From positions 481,491,514 through 481,555,513 of the forward strand of contig CM060925.1 of assembly GCA_030737875.1 (NCBI GenBank): 64,000 bases of DNA. The letters run 5' to 3'. The translations under genes and the position numbers were made by a program. This stretch comes from Allium sativum (Eukaryota; Streptophyta; Magnoliopsida; Asparagales; Amaryllidaceae). Positions 34,539-46,229 of this stretch are shown in pieces (position 1 is the first letter of the stretch; each line of letters starts with the position of its first letter). The notes under the pieces are model-generated. The model searched no databases. It was given only the letters and a program-made list of their open reading frames with translations, and had not been told where the DNA came from.

Positions 34539-35629
34539 TGTGAGTGGTCTGGTGCTCCTAAGAGGCTAAGGACAGATGGTAGGGTTAAGTCAACTATAGC
34601 ACTTAACCAAATTCAACATGTTAACAAGAATTGATGGGTCGGGTTAGGTAAATATAGACACTTAACCACTTAACATGTTTGACTAGAAAATCCTGGTAAT
34701 GAGGGACCTGTTTCAGTAGTAACCCAAAGTTAGGTATCAACGGTACCCTGAAACTAGGCAGGGTGGGGCACGATTACTGGGCTGATTATAAGCGGTCAAA
34801 CGACGGCGGTGGGTGCACAGTGCAGGTCTAACGAGGTGCGAGCGTGCACACACTCCGGAGCAAACAATCAGGGCACTGGGGACACCAGTAGTATAACCTA
34901 TGCCTTCTAAGGATTTGTGCCGGGGCCACCACCATGGGTCTTGATACACCCCATGGTGGGACCAGCATAAGTATCTACAATTCTTGGGGGCCGTAGGACA
35001 CATGTTAACGCGAGTAGGAGCCGATCTTTAGAAAATGGGGATCACTTCACCCTCACCACAGGGTGCCAGTTTGAATAAACTCAAATAGGTGTAGAGATAT
35101 AGTATGGGTGTGATAGTACATTCGACACTTCCTTAGCTGGTGACACTTTCCTATTTTTAGTTTACATCCATCATACCCTTTTCTTATTCACATATTGAAG
35201 AGTTACTAGATTTACTCAGGCTTTATGTCTGACCCTATTTTCTTTTCGTCTTCTTTTCTTTCGTTTCCCCCCTAGGTCTACAGGGAGGAAACAACTCAAC
35301 TCAGTCAAGATGTATGATTTGGATCTTTCTTTCTCGGATAATGGCTTTGGATATCACTATGGGGATTTTTGTCACTTTATTTATGTTTTCATGCTTCTTT
35401 AATAATCAAGGCAGTTATGAGGTTGTAATGTTGGAAGTATTTTGAGACAATTATGGAAATCTTTTGTTTGATACACGTATTGATGAAATAAAAGTTTGTT
35501 TGGTTTCCGCTGTTTAAAATATGTGTATTTATATCTATCTTGAGTTTATCTGTGGCTTTTACTTATAAACCTCCACCAAAGTTAAGGCAGTCCCTTTGTG
35601 AGTGACCTTAATGGAGGTGGGGTGTTTCA

Positions 35630-35634
35630 GCGAC
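35630..35634. repeat. Target-site duplication of Element 1, right
   Basis: gcgac; the left copy is gtgac, one transition apart. Confidence 0.75.
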
Positions 35635-37159
35635 CTACATAGCCATGCTGTATGCTCTATTTTTGTCATTTTCCGGTTGTGAGGCTTGAGATCAAAACTT
35701 ACCGTTTGTAACAGCACATATTTATTTACTTTGAATGCCACATCATGATACCCGTCAAATCACAAATTGATTCCCCCAAAACCACAGGTAAAAAGCTAAG
35801 AAAAACGAATTCCTCCGCCACCAAACATAATTTTGAAGAGATCAACTTACGCGATCTGTTAGGTATACTTTATCAGACATTCGTCCATATAAGTTGCCCT
35901 GGGTCTGGACAATCTGAAGGAACTACCCTATAAACAGAACGGCCCTTGCAAAAACTCCGTCTTCAATAATCTCTGACTTGAAACGTATAAATCGAATCAA
36001 AGTGGAATTAAATTCCGGGCTCTTCGAAACGACAACGTTAAAGGTCAACATTTGATAATCGGTGATTTAACTATCAAATATAAAATAAAATAGATAGATT
36101 TATTTCCATTGGATCTGTTAAGCCTTATTCAATTCTTTAAATACAAATATCAACCTATTTATATTTATCTCAAAACATTAGTATTCCTTTTAACTTCAGA
36201 AATTCTTATTATAAATCTTACGTGATAATCTAACTCTTGAATATAAGTTTCATAGCTGAAAGCAATATTCAACTCTAACACTTATTTCCGAATACAAACT
36301 AATACTATCTATCGGATATTAGTGAAATCATTCAAGTTGGGGTATTTTAATTACCTCTCAGACCTTGAGTCGAAATCATTCTTATCGTTAAGATTCGTAG
36401 AAGTTCGATATCCAAAATATTCTACAAACCAAAATTTGTAGATCCAATTGATTTTCAAATCTTAAGCCATTTCAAAATAACGTTGTTGTTTGAACATATT
36501 TATCAAGTCATCTTGATTAACTTAAATGTTAAAAACCAAGGTATTTAAATTAGATGAATCGACTTAATTCCCTTTTCTTTTGATGCTTAACTTATCTTTA
36601 AAATTTACTTAGTTAATCAAGTTAAACATCACTTTACCAAATTTAAACTACTCTATTTAACTGCATAGTTAACTTAAAAACTGTTAATTAAAACATTACT
36701 ACATTTTAGCAATTACTTGTTAAGAACTATTTCCATAATTAATTGAAAACCAAATATTTGTCACACTCAATTTCTATTTAAACGATTGACGTAGATCAAT
36801 CTAAAACAATCTAATTAACAAATTACGGTAAATCTTTTCTTTTTAAATTCGTAAAATAATTAATTAAAAATATTCACCTTTAATTATTTCTTAAAACAAT
36901 TATTCAAACTGTTGACAACTTGGGTTAATTTCTGATTTACTTTACAGAAATTTATAGCTTAGCAGTTCCAACGGCGCATAACGTTCCTTTAATAGATGAC
37001 ATCCAAGTCGTAAACCAGTTTACACAAACAATCAATGTAAAATATATTATCAATTGATAAATCAACATATATTTACTGGTAAAAATATGTCAAACCAATA
37101 TAATAGCAGAACGGTGTTGATTTCTGCTAATAGGGTGTCCAAACAATTCGGTCATTACA
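35630..37159 (-). mobile_element. Solo-like LTR, right part
   Basis: Continues after Element 1. The gtgaggcttgagatc phrase at 35679-35693 lines up with gtgaggctcgcgaattc in Element 4. The likely end is tcggtcattaca at 37159, complementary in style to the TGTGATGACC start, giving an LTR of about 2.5 kb without Element 1. No polypurine tract adjoins it and the 5-bp flanks (cacac, gttca) do not match. Otherwise AT-rich with no gene. Confidence 0.55.
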
Positions 37160-37184
37160 GTTCATAGTGGAATGGTGTCTGTTT

Positions 37185-37305
37185 CCATTATACGACCCAA
37201 AACCATTATACGACCCAAAACCATATATTTTCTGCTCATTATACGACCCAAAACCATTCAAACATATATTTTCTGCTCATTATTCGACCCAAAACCATTC
37301 AAACC
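37185..37305. repeat. Tandem repeat of cattatacgacccaaaacc
   Basis: Four copies of a cattatacgacccaaaacc unit, the later ones extended by attcaaacatatattttctg. Confidence 0.9.
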
Positions 37306-37590
37306 GATCCTTGATCTTATATATACATATCAACATATATATTAAATATATAATTATATTTATTTTCCATCTTTTATTTGAAATTTAACTTAAACATTTT
37401 TCTTTCCTTTGGTTATCCAAATGGGCCTAGCACAATCACAACAGCCTATTCAAATATACACACAATATTTGATCCCCGCAAAACAGCTTAGCTTTTGGTG
37501 AACAGATGAAGACCAAAACCAACGCATACGTAGTTAGTTCGATCCCCTTCCTATTCTTTCTTCTGCTATTTTCTTACCTCTCGTTTTTTT

Positions 37591-38120
37591 ATGGGTCTAA
37601 GCCCAAAAGTCCAGAAGTGTCACTGTAAATACAAAAGGACCCCATACACACCCATTGTTCCTTACAAACAAGCAACTAGCGAGCTCCATCCTTCTGTCCT
37701 TTCTTCTTCCTTATCTTCTACTTTGCTTCCTTCTCATACTTTATTTCATCCCTTTACTTCTCTATTGCTTTATATATCAAATTTATATATATGTTTTTTT
37801 TCTTCTGTGGGCCTAAGCCCAAAAGTCTTTACTATCACGACAAATAAAAATTACCGCACGCACCCATCATTCCCATGTGAATAGTCGATAGAACGAGCCC
37901 CTCCTGCTTTGTATCTTTCTTTATATCTTCCCTACTGCTTTCAATTTCTACTGCTTCCCCATTTTTTCTGCTATTCTATCATGTATATTTATTTATTTAA
38001 AAAAAACGAAAACTGGGTCAAGCCCAAAGTCCAATCATTCAACACTCACGTATGCACCATATATCCTTACCCATACTTTCTCTTTCCAGTTCTATCTTGC
38101 TTCTCTTTTCTTTCCAGCCC
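37591..38120. repeat. Three degenerate ~210-bp units
   Basis: Each starts with gggYctaagcccaaaagtc or gggtcaagcccaaagtcc, then a cacMcatYRttcc phrase about 60 bp later, then a CT-rich tract. Confidence 0.6.
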
Positions 38121-38421
38121 AGTTCTATGTTCATGCAACTAGTATTGCACACACCGACCCCCTTGACTTCTACCTTACGGCTATGCATTATTATTGGAAT
38201 TGGAATGAAAATGCTCCTTAACATAGACTATGACTAAATTCAATAAATCAAGTACACCTCATCACTCTTTCTTTAACCCATAAGCAGTGCACGATATGAA
38301 CATTTTATCTGAAATCATGAACAAACAAATGACCACTGTAGGCATTTCATCCATGTGCTCATTCCATGCAAAAACTTCCATACTAGTATCCACTTATACA
38401 TGTATGTGTGTTGTAGGGTGG

Positions 38422-38426
38422 CCGTC
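38422..38426. repeat. Presumed left target-site duplication of Element 4
   Basis: ccgtc precedes TGTGAG. The right partner lies beyond the window, so this is unconfirmed. Confidence 0.4.
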
Positions 38427-40073
38427 TGTGAGAACCCGTAACTTCCCCGTGAAGGAAAGCGCGGATACTTTGAGAACAACACACAAATGAACGCAGACGG
38501 AAGAACATTTCATTGCTATTACAACAATTCCATCAGATACAAGAATATACAGAGTATAAATGAATAAATTACATTCGATAATTATCAGAGATTACAATAA
38601 ATTACATAGCAGCGGAAAATAATACAAAGCACAACTGAAGGTGATATACGGATACAGAGCTTTCCGGATATCATTCCAGCTGTAAACCAGGATCCTATGA
38701 ATATAAATCTGCAAAACCAAAACGACTAGCTGCCCGTGCGGAAAATAGGGGCACCCAGAGTTTAGGTTAAAACAATAAACCCCAGGTCAGTCATGTGACT
38801 GGTGTGAGAACTAAAACAGCTATTTAAAACTTTACTTTAAAAGAGAGTAATTCGAGGGACCACGCCGTATAACACGGAACGCGTTTTCTCCCAAGAATAC
38901 CAGTGCATATAGAATAAATAGCGCAATGCTTTTTCGAAAAATGAAGCTATTATAAGACCCAGGTCCCATCACACAATGCAACGCAAGCCGGAGGATAGGG
39001 TTTTCCCTTATAATAGCCAAACATGCTTGGTACGTTTAAAACAAATCATTTGATACTATAATAAATGTATAGTGTCAAAACAATTCAATCATAAATATAA
39101 ATCATAGACGGCATGGGTACCATATATCATGTCACCATACTAGTTCTACAATTAAAACCGCAATACACGTATTGGAAATTGGATTTCCGTCATGAGTCGA
39201 GGCAAGTGGCAAGATCCTCTCCGCGCTCGAGACACTCTAGCAAATGCCTCAGGGCTACGCACTCTGGGCAACCCTGGATTCGGCTGGGCCGGTCCTCACT
39301 TACGTTAGAGGATTAATTATGCCTGAACACACATTTCCCGGTCCTTAAAGACCTATAATCGAGGCGCCTCATTCCAACAACCACAAAGGTGAAAAGTATA
39401 TAAATGTCAGGGCTGGTAAGTCACTGACACCACCATAGCTAGAAAGAAACGTCGTGCTCTCCCAGCGGTCCGTATCCCGTTTTTGACTCATACCGAGGTG
39501 TGAGGCTCGCGAATTCACGTTATACACAAAGCTATGCCACGTAGGCTGTTCTTTGATCATCAACCACAAGACTTTGCTTTTCAACAGAAGCCTTGATCAT
39601 TGCATCTTAGCGTGCTACACAGGCAATTCATGCCATGCGACTGATGTCCATCGATATATAACCTCTAAGCTCGTACGTCTCAGAGAAGGGCGTTAAGCAA
39701 GAGAATAAATTCTCCGCTGCCAAACAGATATATATTTAACAGAAATCAATCAACACAGAATAAAATCCAATGTCAGACACACAATCCATTTACAAGTTCG
39801 TTCTAGGTCTGAACGAAACCGGAGGCACTTTCCTCGCATATCCATCCATCTCCAAGTACGTCTGGACGACAACCAACTGATTCCCTCATCTTGGGTGTAC
39901 AGCCCAATCAAGATCATCAGTAATCACCCAAACGATGTGGAGACTTCCGGTCTTCAACCACCGTCTTCATCTTCGACTTATCGTCGAATCGGTTGTTCAG
40001 AATGGGTATAAACCCGGACTTTCCGAACAACCCGCGTATATTAAAAACAAATGTTACACCAACACAACATACG
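38427..40073 (-). repeat. Element 4 left LTR, first part
   Basis: Colinear with 57280-58926. It contains CAGCGGAAA (38610-38618), an acceptor-like TTTTGCAG|A on the - strand at 38711-38709, and gacctgggg/cagtcatgtgactg (a perfect palindrome core CAGTCATGTGACTG at 38788-38801). It is interrupted at 40074 by Element 2. Confidence 0.92.
40069..40073. repeat. Target-site duplication of Element 2, left
   Basis: atacg, identical to 50985-50989. Confidence 0.95.
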
Positions 40074-41234
40074 TGTAACACCCCACACCCGCTACGGTCA
40101 CTCACTAAGGGAATGCCATAACATCGGTGGAGTATTTTAAGTGAATATAGAACAGAAAAATTAAACAAGACAGATATAAGTAATATTTGAGAATTTAAAA
40201 CATCATTTCATTGCAGCGGAAAGTAAAACATGTTTGGTTACACCAAAACCATAAACAAGGGTCAAGTACATAATATCCATCCTGATAAAACAAAAGTACA
40301 TAATCCCACTACATAACTTAATAGTCATAATAGAAAAGATAAACTGAGCTTTACATCCACGGTCCAAGCTCCAAAAGATAGATAAAGCAGTCTGATCAAA
40401 GCCCACTAGTGCTAGGCCTACTCTGATAACCTGAGGGTTGGGAAAAAAAGATAAAAACAACGGGGTCAGACATAAGTCTGAGCGAGTCCTATAACTTTAA
40501 CAATCCAATCATTAAAGTAACCAGAGTAAGACATAAGCTTGATATACGGTAACGACTGGGGATAAATGGCTACACTAAGCAGCCAACTAGACTTAGGATG
40601 AACTACGATAACCGTAAAGACGCGCCTATCCACCCAAGAATAATTACTATATTGCACCACCCCAGATCTACCCACCCAAGGGTAATTCCTACACTGCACC
40701 ACACCAGTTCTACCCACCAAGGGTAATTCCTACTTAAAGGTTGATCCCACTAAGTGTACTTAGTAATTTTACCCAGTAGTTTCTTGTACCCCTAGCTGAC
40801 TACATAGGTGCCGTCTGCCCCTATCTCCGCTAGGTGTACCCACTACTCCCCAAGCGATCAGCTCCCTAACGTAGATACCTGTGCTGGCCCCACAATGGGG
40901 GTGTATCACTCCCCAAAGTGGCAACCCGACACAACAAATGGTGCACGGCTTATATCTACACGATGCAACAACGTCTTACCTACCAGCCCGGGTCCACACA
41001 CGCATATGAAACCCGTTGGACTCGCGTTGCCACCGCTACCCCGCTTTGGCCTCTTACAGTCAAGACCAATATGCGTGTCCTGTCCTCGACTTGGGTCGAG
41101 CCCACAAAGATACGTTTGGGATATTGGTTGAAATGGGCCTCCACAAGCTACCCACCGAAGCTTGTCATTTCTAGTGAATCCCACTTAACCCTTTAACCAT
41201 GTCCACTTACATGTTATAAATTTTGGTTAAGTCT

Positions 41235-41535
41235 TTTAATCATATTTTAATTGCCACTTAAGGCCCCCACAAGCTACTACTTAAGCTTGTCATTTAATCA
41301 TATTTCAATTGCCACTTAAGGCCCACACAAGCTACTACTTAAGCTTGTCATTTAATCATATTTCAATTTGCAATTAAGGCACTCACAAGCTACTACTTAA
41401 GCTTGTCATTTAATCATATTTCAATTGCCACTTAAGGCCCCCACAAGCTACTACTTAAGCTTGTCATTTAATCATATTTCAATTGCAACTTAAGGCACCC
41501 ACAAGCTACTACTTAAGCTTGTTATTTAATTAATT
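41235..41535. repeat. ~58-bp tandem repeat (5 units), left LTR of Element 2
   Basis: Units share cacttaaggcccccacaagc and tactacttaagcttgtcatt. It is followed by shorter catgccacccaaggcac repeats to about 41770. Confidence 0.92.
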
Positions 41536-41849
41536 GCCACTTAAGGCACCCACTAGATTTCCACATGCCACCCAAGGCACTTACTTGATTCCCACATGCC
41601 ACCCAAGGCTCTTACTTAACCCTTTAATCATGTTTAATTACATGTTCCACTTTGGTTAAGTATTCTAATCGTATTTTCTTTTGCCACCCAAGGCGACCCA
41701 CTAGTTTCCTCATGCCACCCAAGGCACCCCCACTAGTTACTACATGCCACCCAAGGCACCCACTTAACCCCTCATGCCTCACTACATGCTAATTTGGTTA
41801 AGTGTTTCTTAATTAATTAAGATCGTAACCTTTGTAAAGACCTCTCACA

Positions 41850-42045
41850 TTAGACTGTCTTTTATGGCAGCTGGATATGCCGGTTGGTTCCGGGCAGCCT
41901 TACACCATAACAGAGTCTAACCTCGTGTCTTTACACTTGTCACGTATTTAGTTTATGACTAAGACCTCTCACATTGGGCCAATCATTTGTAGCCGCTGCA
42001 TTTGCCGGTCGGTTCCGGGCAGTCTTATGCTACAAAAGGGTCCAA
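41850..42045 (-). ncRNA. Paired two-stem hairpin modules, Element 2 left LTR (candidate structured RNA)
   Basis: Module at 41850-41920: outer stem TTAGACT/AGTCTAA, inner stem TTATGG/CCATAA. Module at 41974-42045: outer stem TTGGACC/GGCCCAA (one mismatch), inner stem TTTGTAGC/GCTACAAA. Both enclose ctgcccggaaccRaccggca on the sense strand. This is the same design as in Element 1 with different stem sequences. Confidence 0.65.
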
Positions 42046-42389
42046 CCTCGTGTCTTAGTAGATTAATTACACCTAATTAATCACCCCCATAATTTGTATT
42101 AATTATCCCTAATTAATTACAAATATTTAAGAATATGGGTAGACCTAACTCAATAGGTAAATTCCCAATTCCATAATATGGGTAGACCTAACTTAATAGG
42201 TAAATTCCCAATTATGTCCATCCACTTTATAGTATGTTTAATCATACCCACTTCACACAATTTTATGTGTTCATTAATTTTTACCCCATCGTCCCCACGT
42301 AAATACGTTAACACGACATACTTCAAAAGAGAAGATTCATCATACACACAATGGGTTCAACTTAGCATATCATTAGCATTATCATGGGT

Positions 42390-42990
42390 TTAAAAGGTGT
42401 CAACTTGCATATATGACCATAAACCCCACTTGCATAAATAACCAACCCAAACTTGCATGAATCACATATGTCATAAAGATGGTAACTTGCTTAAATGTTC
42501 ATGTCATAGACCTATCATAAAGGTGTCAACTTGCATACATGTCATAGGTCTAAAAGGGATGAACTTGCACATGTACTTATGTCATACATAGAGGCAACTT
42601 GCATATATTATGCATATCATAAAAAGAGACAAACTTGCATATGAACTTGCATCATAACTTGCATATGAACTTGCATCATAACTTGCATATGAACTTGAAT
42701 AACATGCCATATTTAGAGGCAAACTTGCATATATTATGCATATCATAAAAAGAGACAAACTTGCATAGATTATGCATATTATAGATCCAAACTCATAGGT
42801 TAAACTTGCATGTCATGTCACTTATTTCACACATGATTCTAGCATAAAACCAAGCATTTAACTTGCATAAAACCAAACACTTAGCATGCATAAAACCAAA
42901 CACTTAGCATGCATAAAACCCACCACTTAACATGCATAAACCCAAGCACTTAACTTGCATAAACATAGTGTCATCATGACTAAGTGTTAA
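42390..42990. repeat. cttgcat-rich degenerate repeats, left LTR of Element 2
   Basis: About 20 copies of a(a)cttgcat or agcatgcat at irregular spacing, including cataaaaccaa(g/a)cactta units. The right LTR copy is at 49620-50190. Confidence 0.8.
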
Positions 42991-43294
42991 ACATAGTGAT
43001 TAGCAAACTAGCATCATAACATATGACCTAAAACCCATTGATCCGCAAGCAAAACCATATGATCTCATCACATCTCATCTACTTAGTTTAAAAATTGGTT
43101 ATTAAAGTGATAGAAACTCACAAACTCCAAGATTAGCTCCTTAGATAGTTGCTAGAGTTAAAGTAGAGGTGGATTAGTAGTTGATTAGCTTGCAATCCTC
43201 TTCACTCATTAGTGGAGGCTCCTTTTAAGTTGCATTTTGGCGGCATGATGGCATAATTTCTATTTTTAGTATGGATTAGGGTAGTCTTAGGGTG

Positions 43295-43303
43295 TATTTA
43301 TAG
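43295..43303 (-). promoter_or_regulatory. TATA box of Element 2 3' LTR
   Basis: CTATAAATA on the - strand at the same offset as in the right LTR. Confidence 0.7.
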
Positions 43304-43430
43304 GATTAGGTTGTGTTTTAGACCCTTAGATTAACCCTAGGTTAGTTTAGGTCCGTCAGATTTCGTCCCAAGCCCTCCAACCCAGCCCAAAACTCAACCA
43401 GGTGCACCTAGGCCAGAATCAGCTGACAGG

Positions 43431-43515
43431 GCAAGTCGACAGCCCTGTCGACTGCCAAGTCGACAGGCATGTCGACAGGCAAGTCGACAGCCCTGTCGAC
43501 AGCCAAGTCAACTTG
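43431..43515. repeat. GTCGAC palindrome cluster, left LTR of Element 2
   Basis: Seven or eight GTCGAC-type sites in 85 bp, with perfect inverted repeats such as GTCGACAGCCCTGTCGAC. Confidence 0.9.
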
Positions 43516-43760
43516 GCTGGGCGGGAGTTTTCCCGCCTGGCCCCCATTTCTGCATGTTTCGAAATTCAAATTTCCCGAAAACTTCTTTGGGCCTTAACCG
43601 GGTCATACGGACTCCGATTTACAAAATTTCGGACTCTATTTCGCGTATTTTTCCGAGACGAGCGCAATGACGCAGCCTGTTCCCCCCAATTCTCAAATCT
43701 GAGATTATTTATTCTGTAATTAGTGAATATCAGTGTTAACTGAAATTCGGGGTGTTACAT

Positions 43761-43770
43761 TCTCCCCTCC
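43761..43770 (-). other. Element 2 polypurine tract
   Basis: Sense strand GGAGGGGAGA, preceded by TTTCGGGGACGAAA (43792-43779). Confidence 0.92.
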
Positions 43771-43792
43771 TTAAAGGATTTCGTCCCCGAAA

Positions 43793-44313
43793 TCTCCAAG
43801 TTAAGGAGAATGCATATCCTACCATACAGACAACCATCTACTCAATCCATCAAACACGGGCATCCATTGTCCTTAAAACAATTTCTACTGATGTATGAGC
43901 ATATGCAAAAAGTGTGTGTATATGTTCCCTATCTAATGTATGAACATATGCAAATCGTGATAGTGCCATGCATCCAATATGTATGCGAAAGAACCCTATC
44001 GACACATACTATATCTACATGAGTGCACAATCATTCACCAAAATGCATCATCCATATGATAACACAACCATTATACATCCATAAATATAGCTACCTACAC
44101 ACCATTATATGCAATATGCAATATAAAGTGATTGAGCCGATCTAGTGTCTAGAGTGTGTGTATATGCATCCACGAGCAACCACTAGCAACCACTTGCATC
44201 CACACGCATCCATCAAACATAACATGTCTCAAACACATGTTTCAACCATAGGTTTTATCCTATCTAAAGGTCAAAGGTACTAATGAGAGGACATACTAAA
44301 GATAAGATAAGTA
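43793..44313 (-). other. 3' untranslated part of Element 2
   Basis: No coding. It includes the gcatccacgagcaaccacta.caaccacttgc repeat (44168-44215), the counterpart of 32041-32084 in Element 1. Confidence 0.65.
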
Positions 44314-45327
44314 CTAGACAAACGATAAAGGAGAAGTTAAAAGACATACCCTCAAAAGAAATGGGTACAATGAACGCATCTTCACTTCTGTCTCCCAAGT
44401 AGCCTTACTCTCACCTTCTCCCCTTTTCACTTTGACTAGTCGAACCTCTCTGTTTCCCAACTTCCTAATCTCTGACCCAAGGATGCGGGTAGGAGCTCGT
44501 TGAATAGTCGTATCACGCTCTACCTCCACTTCTTTAAGCAAGCTCGGCTCTACCGCCTCTGCGGTCTCATGTAGGCACTTCCTCAAATGTGACACATGGA
44601 ATACGTCCTGTTCCCTATGCAACCGAACTATCTCTCGAATATAAACTGAAGCTAGACATGGAACAGTCCTCTTGCTCTTCACGGGTATGAAATGGGCACT
44701 CTTAGTAAGTCTATCTACCACAACCCAAATTCCCGTATTACCCTTCCTCGATCTTGGTAACCCATCAATAAAATCCATCGAGACGCTATCCCACTTCCAT
44801 TGCGGAATTTCCAGTGAGTGAAGCAACCCACCCGGTTTCTTTTGCTTTGCTTCCACCTGTTGGCACACCAAGCATCTAGCGACATACTCGGCCACATCTT
44901 TCTTCATACCGGCCCAAAAGAAAACTCGCTTCATGTCTTGGTACATCTTGTCCCCACCGGGATGAATAGTCATCCTAAAACGATGCGCCTTATCAAGAAT
45001 AGCCTTCCTCAAACCCTCGTCTAGCGGTACGCAAAGTCTACTGTCTCTACGCAAGCACCCCCTATCGTCTAGGGTGTACCTACTCAAATGGCTGGACGAT
45101 TCCCCCCTTATGAGCCTCTATACCAACTCAACCAACTGTGGGTCGTCCCTCTGTGCCTCGCCAATCCGTCTCAAAAGGGTAGGTCTGACCTCCAAGGATG
45201 CTAGCAAATTGGGTATAAAGTCAACGGAAGGTCTGAAATCAAACATCGAGATAACTTCAAAGCTTCGTCGTTCCATGAACAATGGACTCAAGGACAACCT
45301 TTTTTTGCTCAAGGCGTCCGCCACCAC
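44314..45327 (-). pseudogene. pol: Integrase remnant of Element 2 with internal deletion
   Basis: Two - strand frames, 45327-45118 and 45087-44314. The second has 257 codons: HHCC region (AHRFRMTIHP...CLVCQQ), the first catalytic Asp in [14 protein letters not shown], then a direct jump from REIVRLHR to [13 protein letters not shown]. About 190 residues present in Element 1, including the second Asp and Glu of the DD35E triad, are missing without breaking the frame. The chromodomain-like end (REVRLVKVK...ATWETE) is retained. It has no catalytic capacity. Confidence 0.9.
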
Positions 45328-45329
45328 GC

Positions 45330-46229
45330 TATCTCGAAATCATAGGATGCTAAGAACTCCATCCACCTTTGCTGTCTCAAGACTATGCGCTCGAAGAGCC
45401 TCCAACACTTCCCTAAGATGTAGGGCATGCTTTTCTCCACTTCTGGAGAAAACCAGGATATTCTCTCATACAAAATCGTCACAACTATCCATCTCTCACG
45501 CAGACCATCCTAGTCGAACTTGACATCCCCCAAGTGCAAGCCCCAAAGGCCTAAACCAATATCAGACAAACACCCAAGGGACACCTCCTTCGAATTCAGA
45601 CGACCTACATGAGATGATACTAGTAAAAACGGCTAAATAATTAAGCCCTTGTCCAACTCTGGGTGTCCTCGCCAGTCTCGCTCCAAAACCACCGTTTATC
45701 CCATAACTGGCTTTGCTCAACCTATTGAGCACATACGAAAACTTATTTCGCTCCTAGAAAAGACCAAGATGTCATTTACAAAGACCATCACGAACTTATT
45801 TAGGTACTCCCTGAACACCCTTCTCATCAAATCAATATGCGGGGGCGTTCGTCAAACCAAATGGCATCACCAGCCACTCATAAAACCATCCGGAGTCCTA
45901 AAGGCAGTCTTCTCTATACTATCCTCAGCCACTCTCAACTGACGAAACCCCGTGGCTAAGTCCAACTGCGAAAATACTGAGGCGCCAACTAACTGATCAA
46001 AGAGATCATCAATCCTCAGCAATGGGTGTCTATTCTTCTTTGTGAGTTTATTTAGTTTTCTTTAGCCTACACAAAGTCTGAGGGACCCATCCGCCTTCGT
46101 GGCAAAAACTACTGGAGCACCCCACTCCGATATACTTTGTCTTATGAACCCCTTCTCAAGCAAATCGCCTACTTGCTTATGGAGTTCCCTCCTCTCACGA
46201 GGAGCCATGTGGCACACTGGCCAAGATAC
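45330..46229 (-). pseudogene. pol: RT/RNase H remnant of Element 2
   Basis: - strand RT blocks are recognisable but split by frameshifts and stops: [19 protein letters not shown] near 46160-46100, [24 protein letters not shown] near 46010-45940, and the catalytic region near 45800-45765, which reads FVND instead of the F/YVDD box. The C-terminal RT and most of RNase H are deleted or scrambled: a HLREVLEALRAHS-like segment (about 45425-45385) is followed almost at once by QQRWMEFLASYDFEI (about 45375-45330). Confidence 0.8.

Larger units (their letters stand above)
24258..35629 (+). mobile_element. Element 1: Ty3/gypsy Tekay-type chromovirus, full-length but inactivated
   Basis: LTRs of 3,139 bp (24258-27396) and 3,128 bp (32502-35629) enclose 5,105 bp. 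Termini are TG...CA, flanks gtgac/gcgac are a 5-bp duplication with one mismatch, the tRNA-Met primer-binding site lies 2 bp after the left LTR, and the polypurine tract abuts the right LTR. Domain order gag, protease, RT, RNase H, integrase, chromodomain-like C-terminus is that of plant Ty3/gypsy chromoviruses; the LTR length and C-terminal LVKVQW...ATWE pattern fit the Tekay/Del group. The coding region has at least six in-frame stops and two frameshifts. The LTRs differ at scattered sites and by indels, so the insertion is older than Element 2. Confidence 0.95.
32502..35629 (+). repeat. Element 1 right (3') LTR
   Basis: 3,128 bp, colinear with 24258-27396. It keeps cleaner stems in the palindrome block (32714-32738, 32751-32775, 32788-32814) and in the second hairpin module than the left LTR does. 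Confidence 0.95.
37160..38426. other. Low-complexity region without a gene
   Basis: Sequence between the solo-like LTR and Element 4. It holds a short tandem repeat (37185-37305), an AT-rich stretch, and three degenerate units spaced 205-220 bp that each begin gggYctaagcccaaaagtc-like (37591, 37809, 38015) and continue with pyrimidine-rich sequence. It may be the remaining 5' part of the old LTR at 18349-23295. Open frames at 37591-37884 and 37909-38142 are pyrimidine-tract artefacts. Confidence 0.6.
40074..43759 (-). repeat. Element 2 left LTR (3' LTR in sense orientation)
   Basis: TGTAACACCCC...GGGGTGTTACA. In sense order: GTCGAC palindrome block 43515-43431, TATA 43303-43295, donor-like GTGAGT 43121-43116, cttgcat-rich stretch 42990-42390, two hairpin modules 42045-41850, short and 58-bp tandem repeats, acceptor-like CTCAG|G at 40443-40441, TTTCCGCTG 40222-40214. 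Confidence 0.95.

Noticed and set aside
37591..38142. + strand frames of 97 and 77 codons as host genes
   Set aside because: Low-complexity Ser/Leu/Phe-rich translations of CT tracts with no domain, and no supporting splice or codon-bias signal.
40808..41196. Overlapping ~90-107-codon frames on both strands (also 48107-48421)
   Set aside because: They lie in both LTRs of Element 2, carry no known domain and overlap each other on opposite strands.
41235..41535. CRISPR-like repeat array
   Set aside because: Units are contiguous tandem repeats without unique spacers, in a plant LTR; the same holds for the other arrays.
44818..45523. + strand frames at 44818-45024 and 45074-45523
   Set aside because: Antisense to the integrase/RT remnant of Element 2 and composed of its complement.
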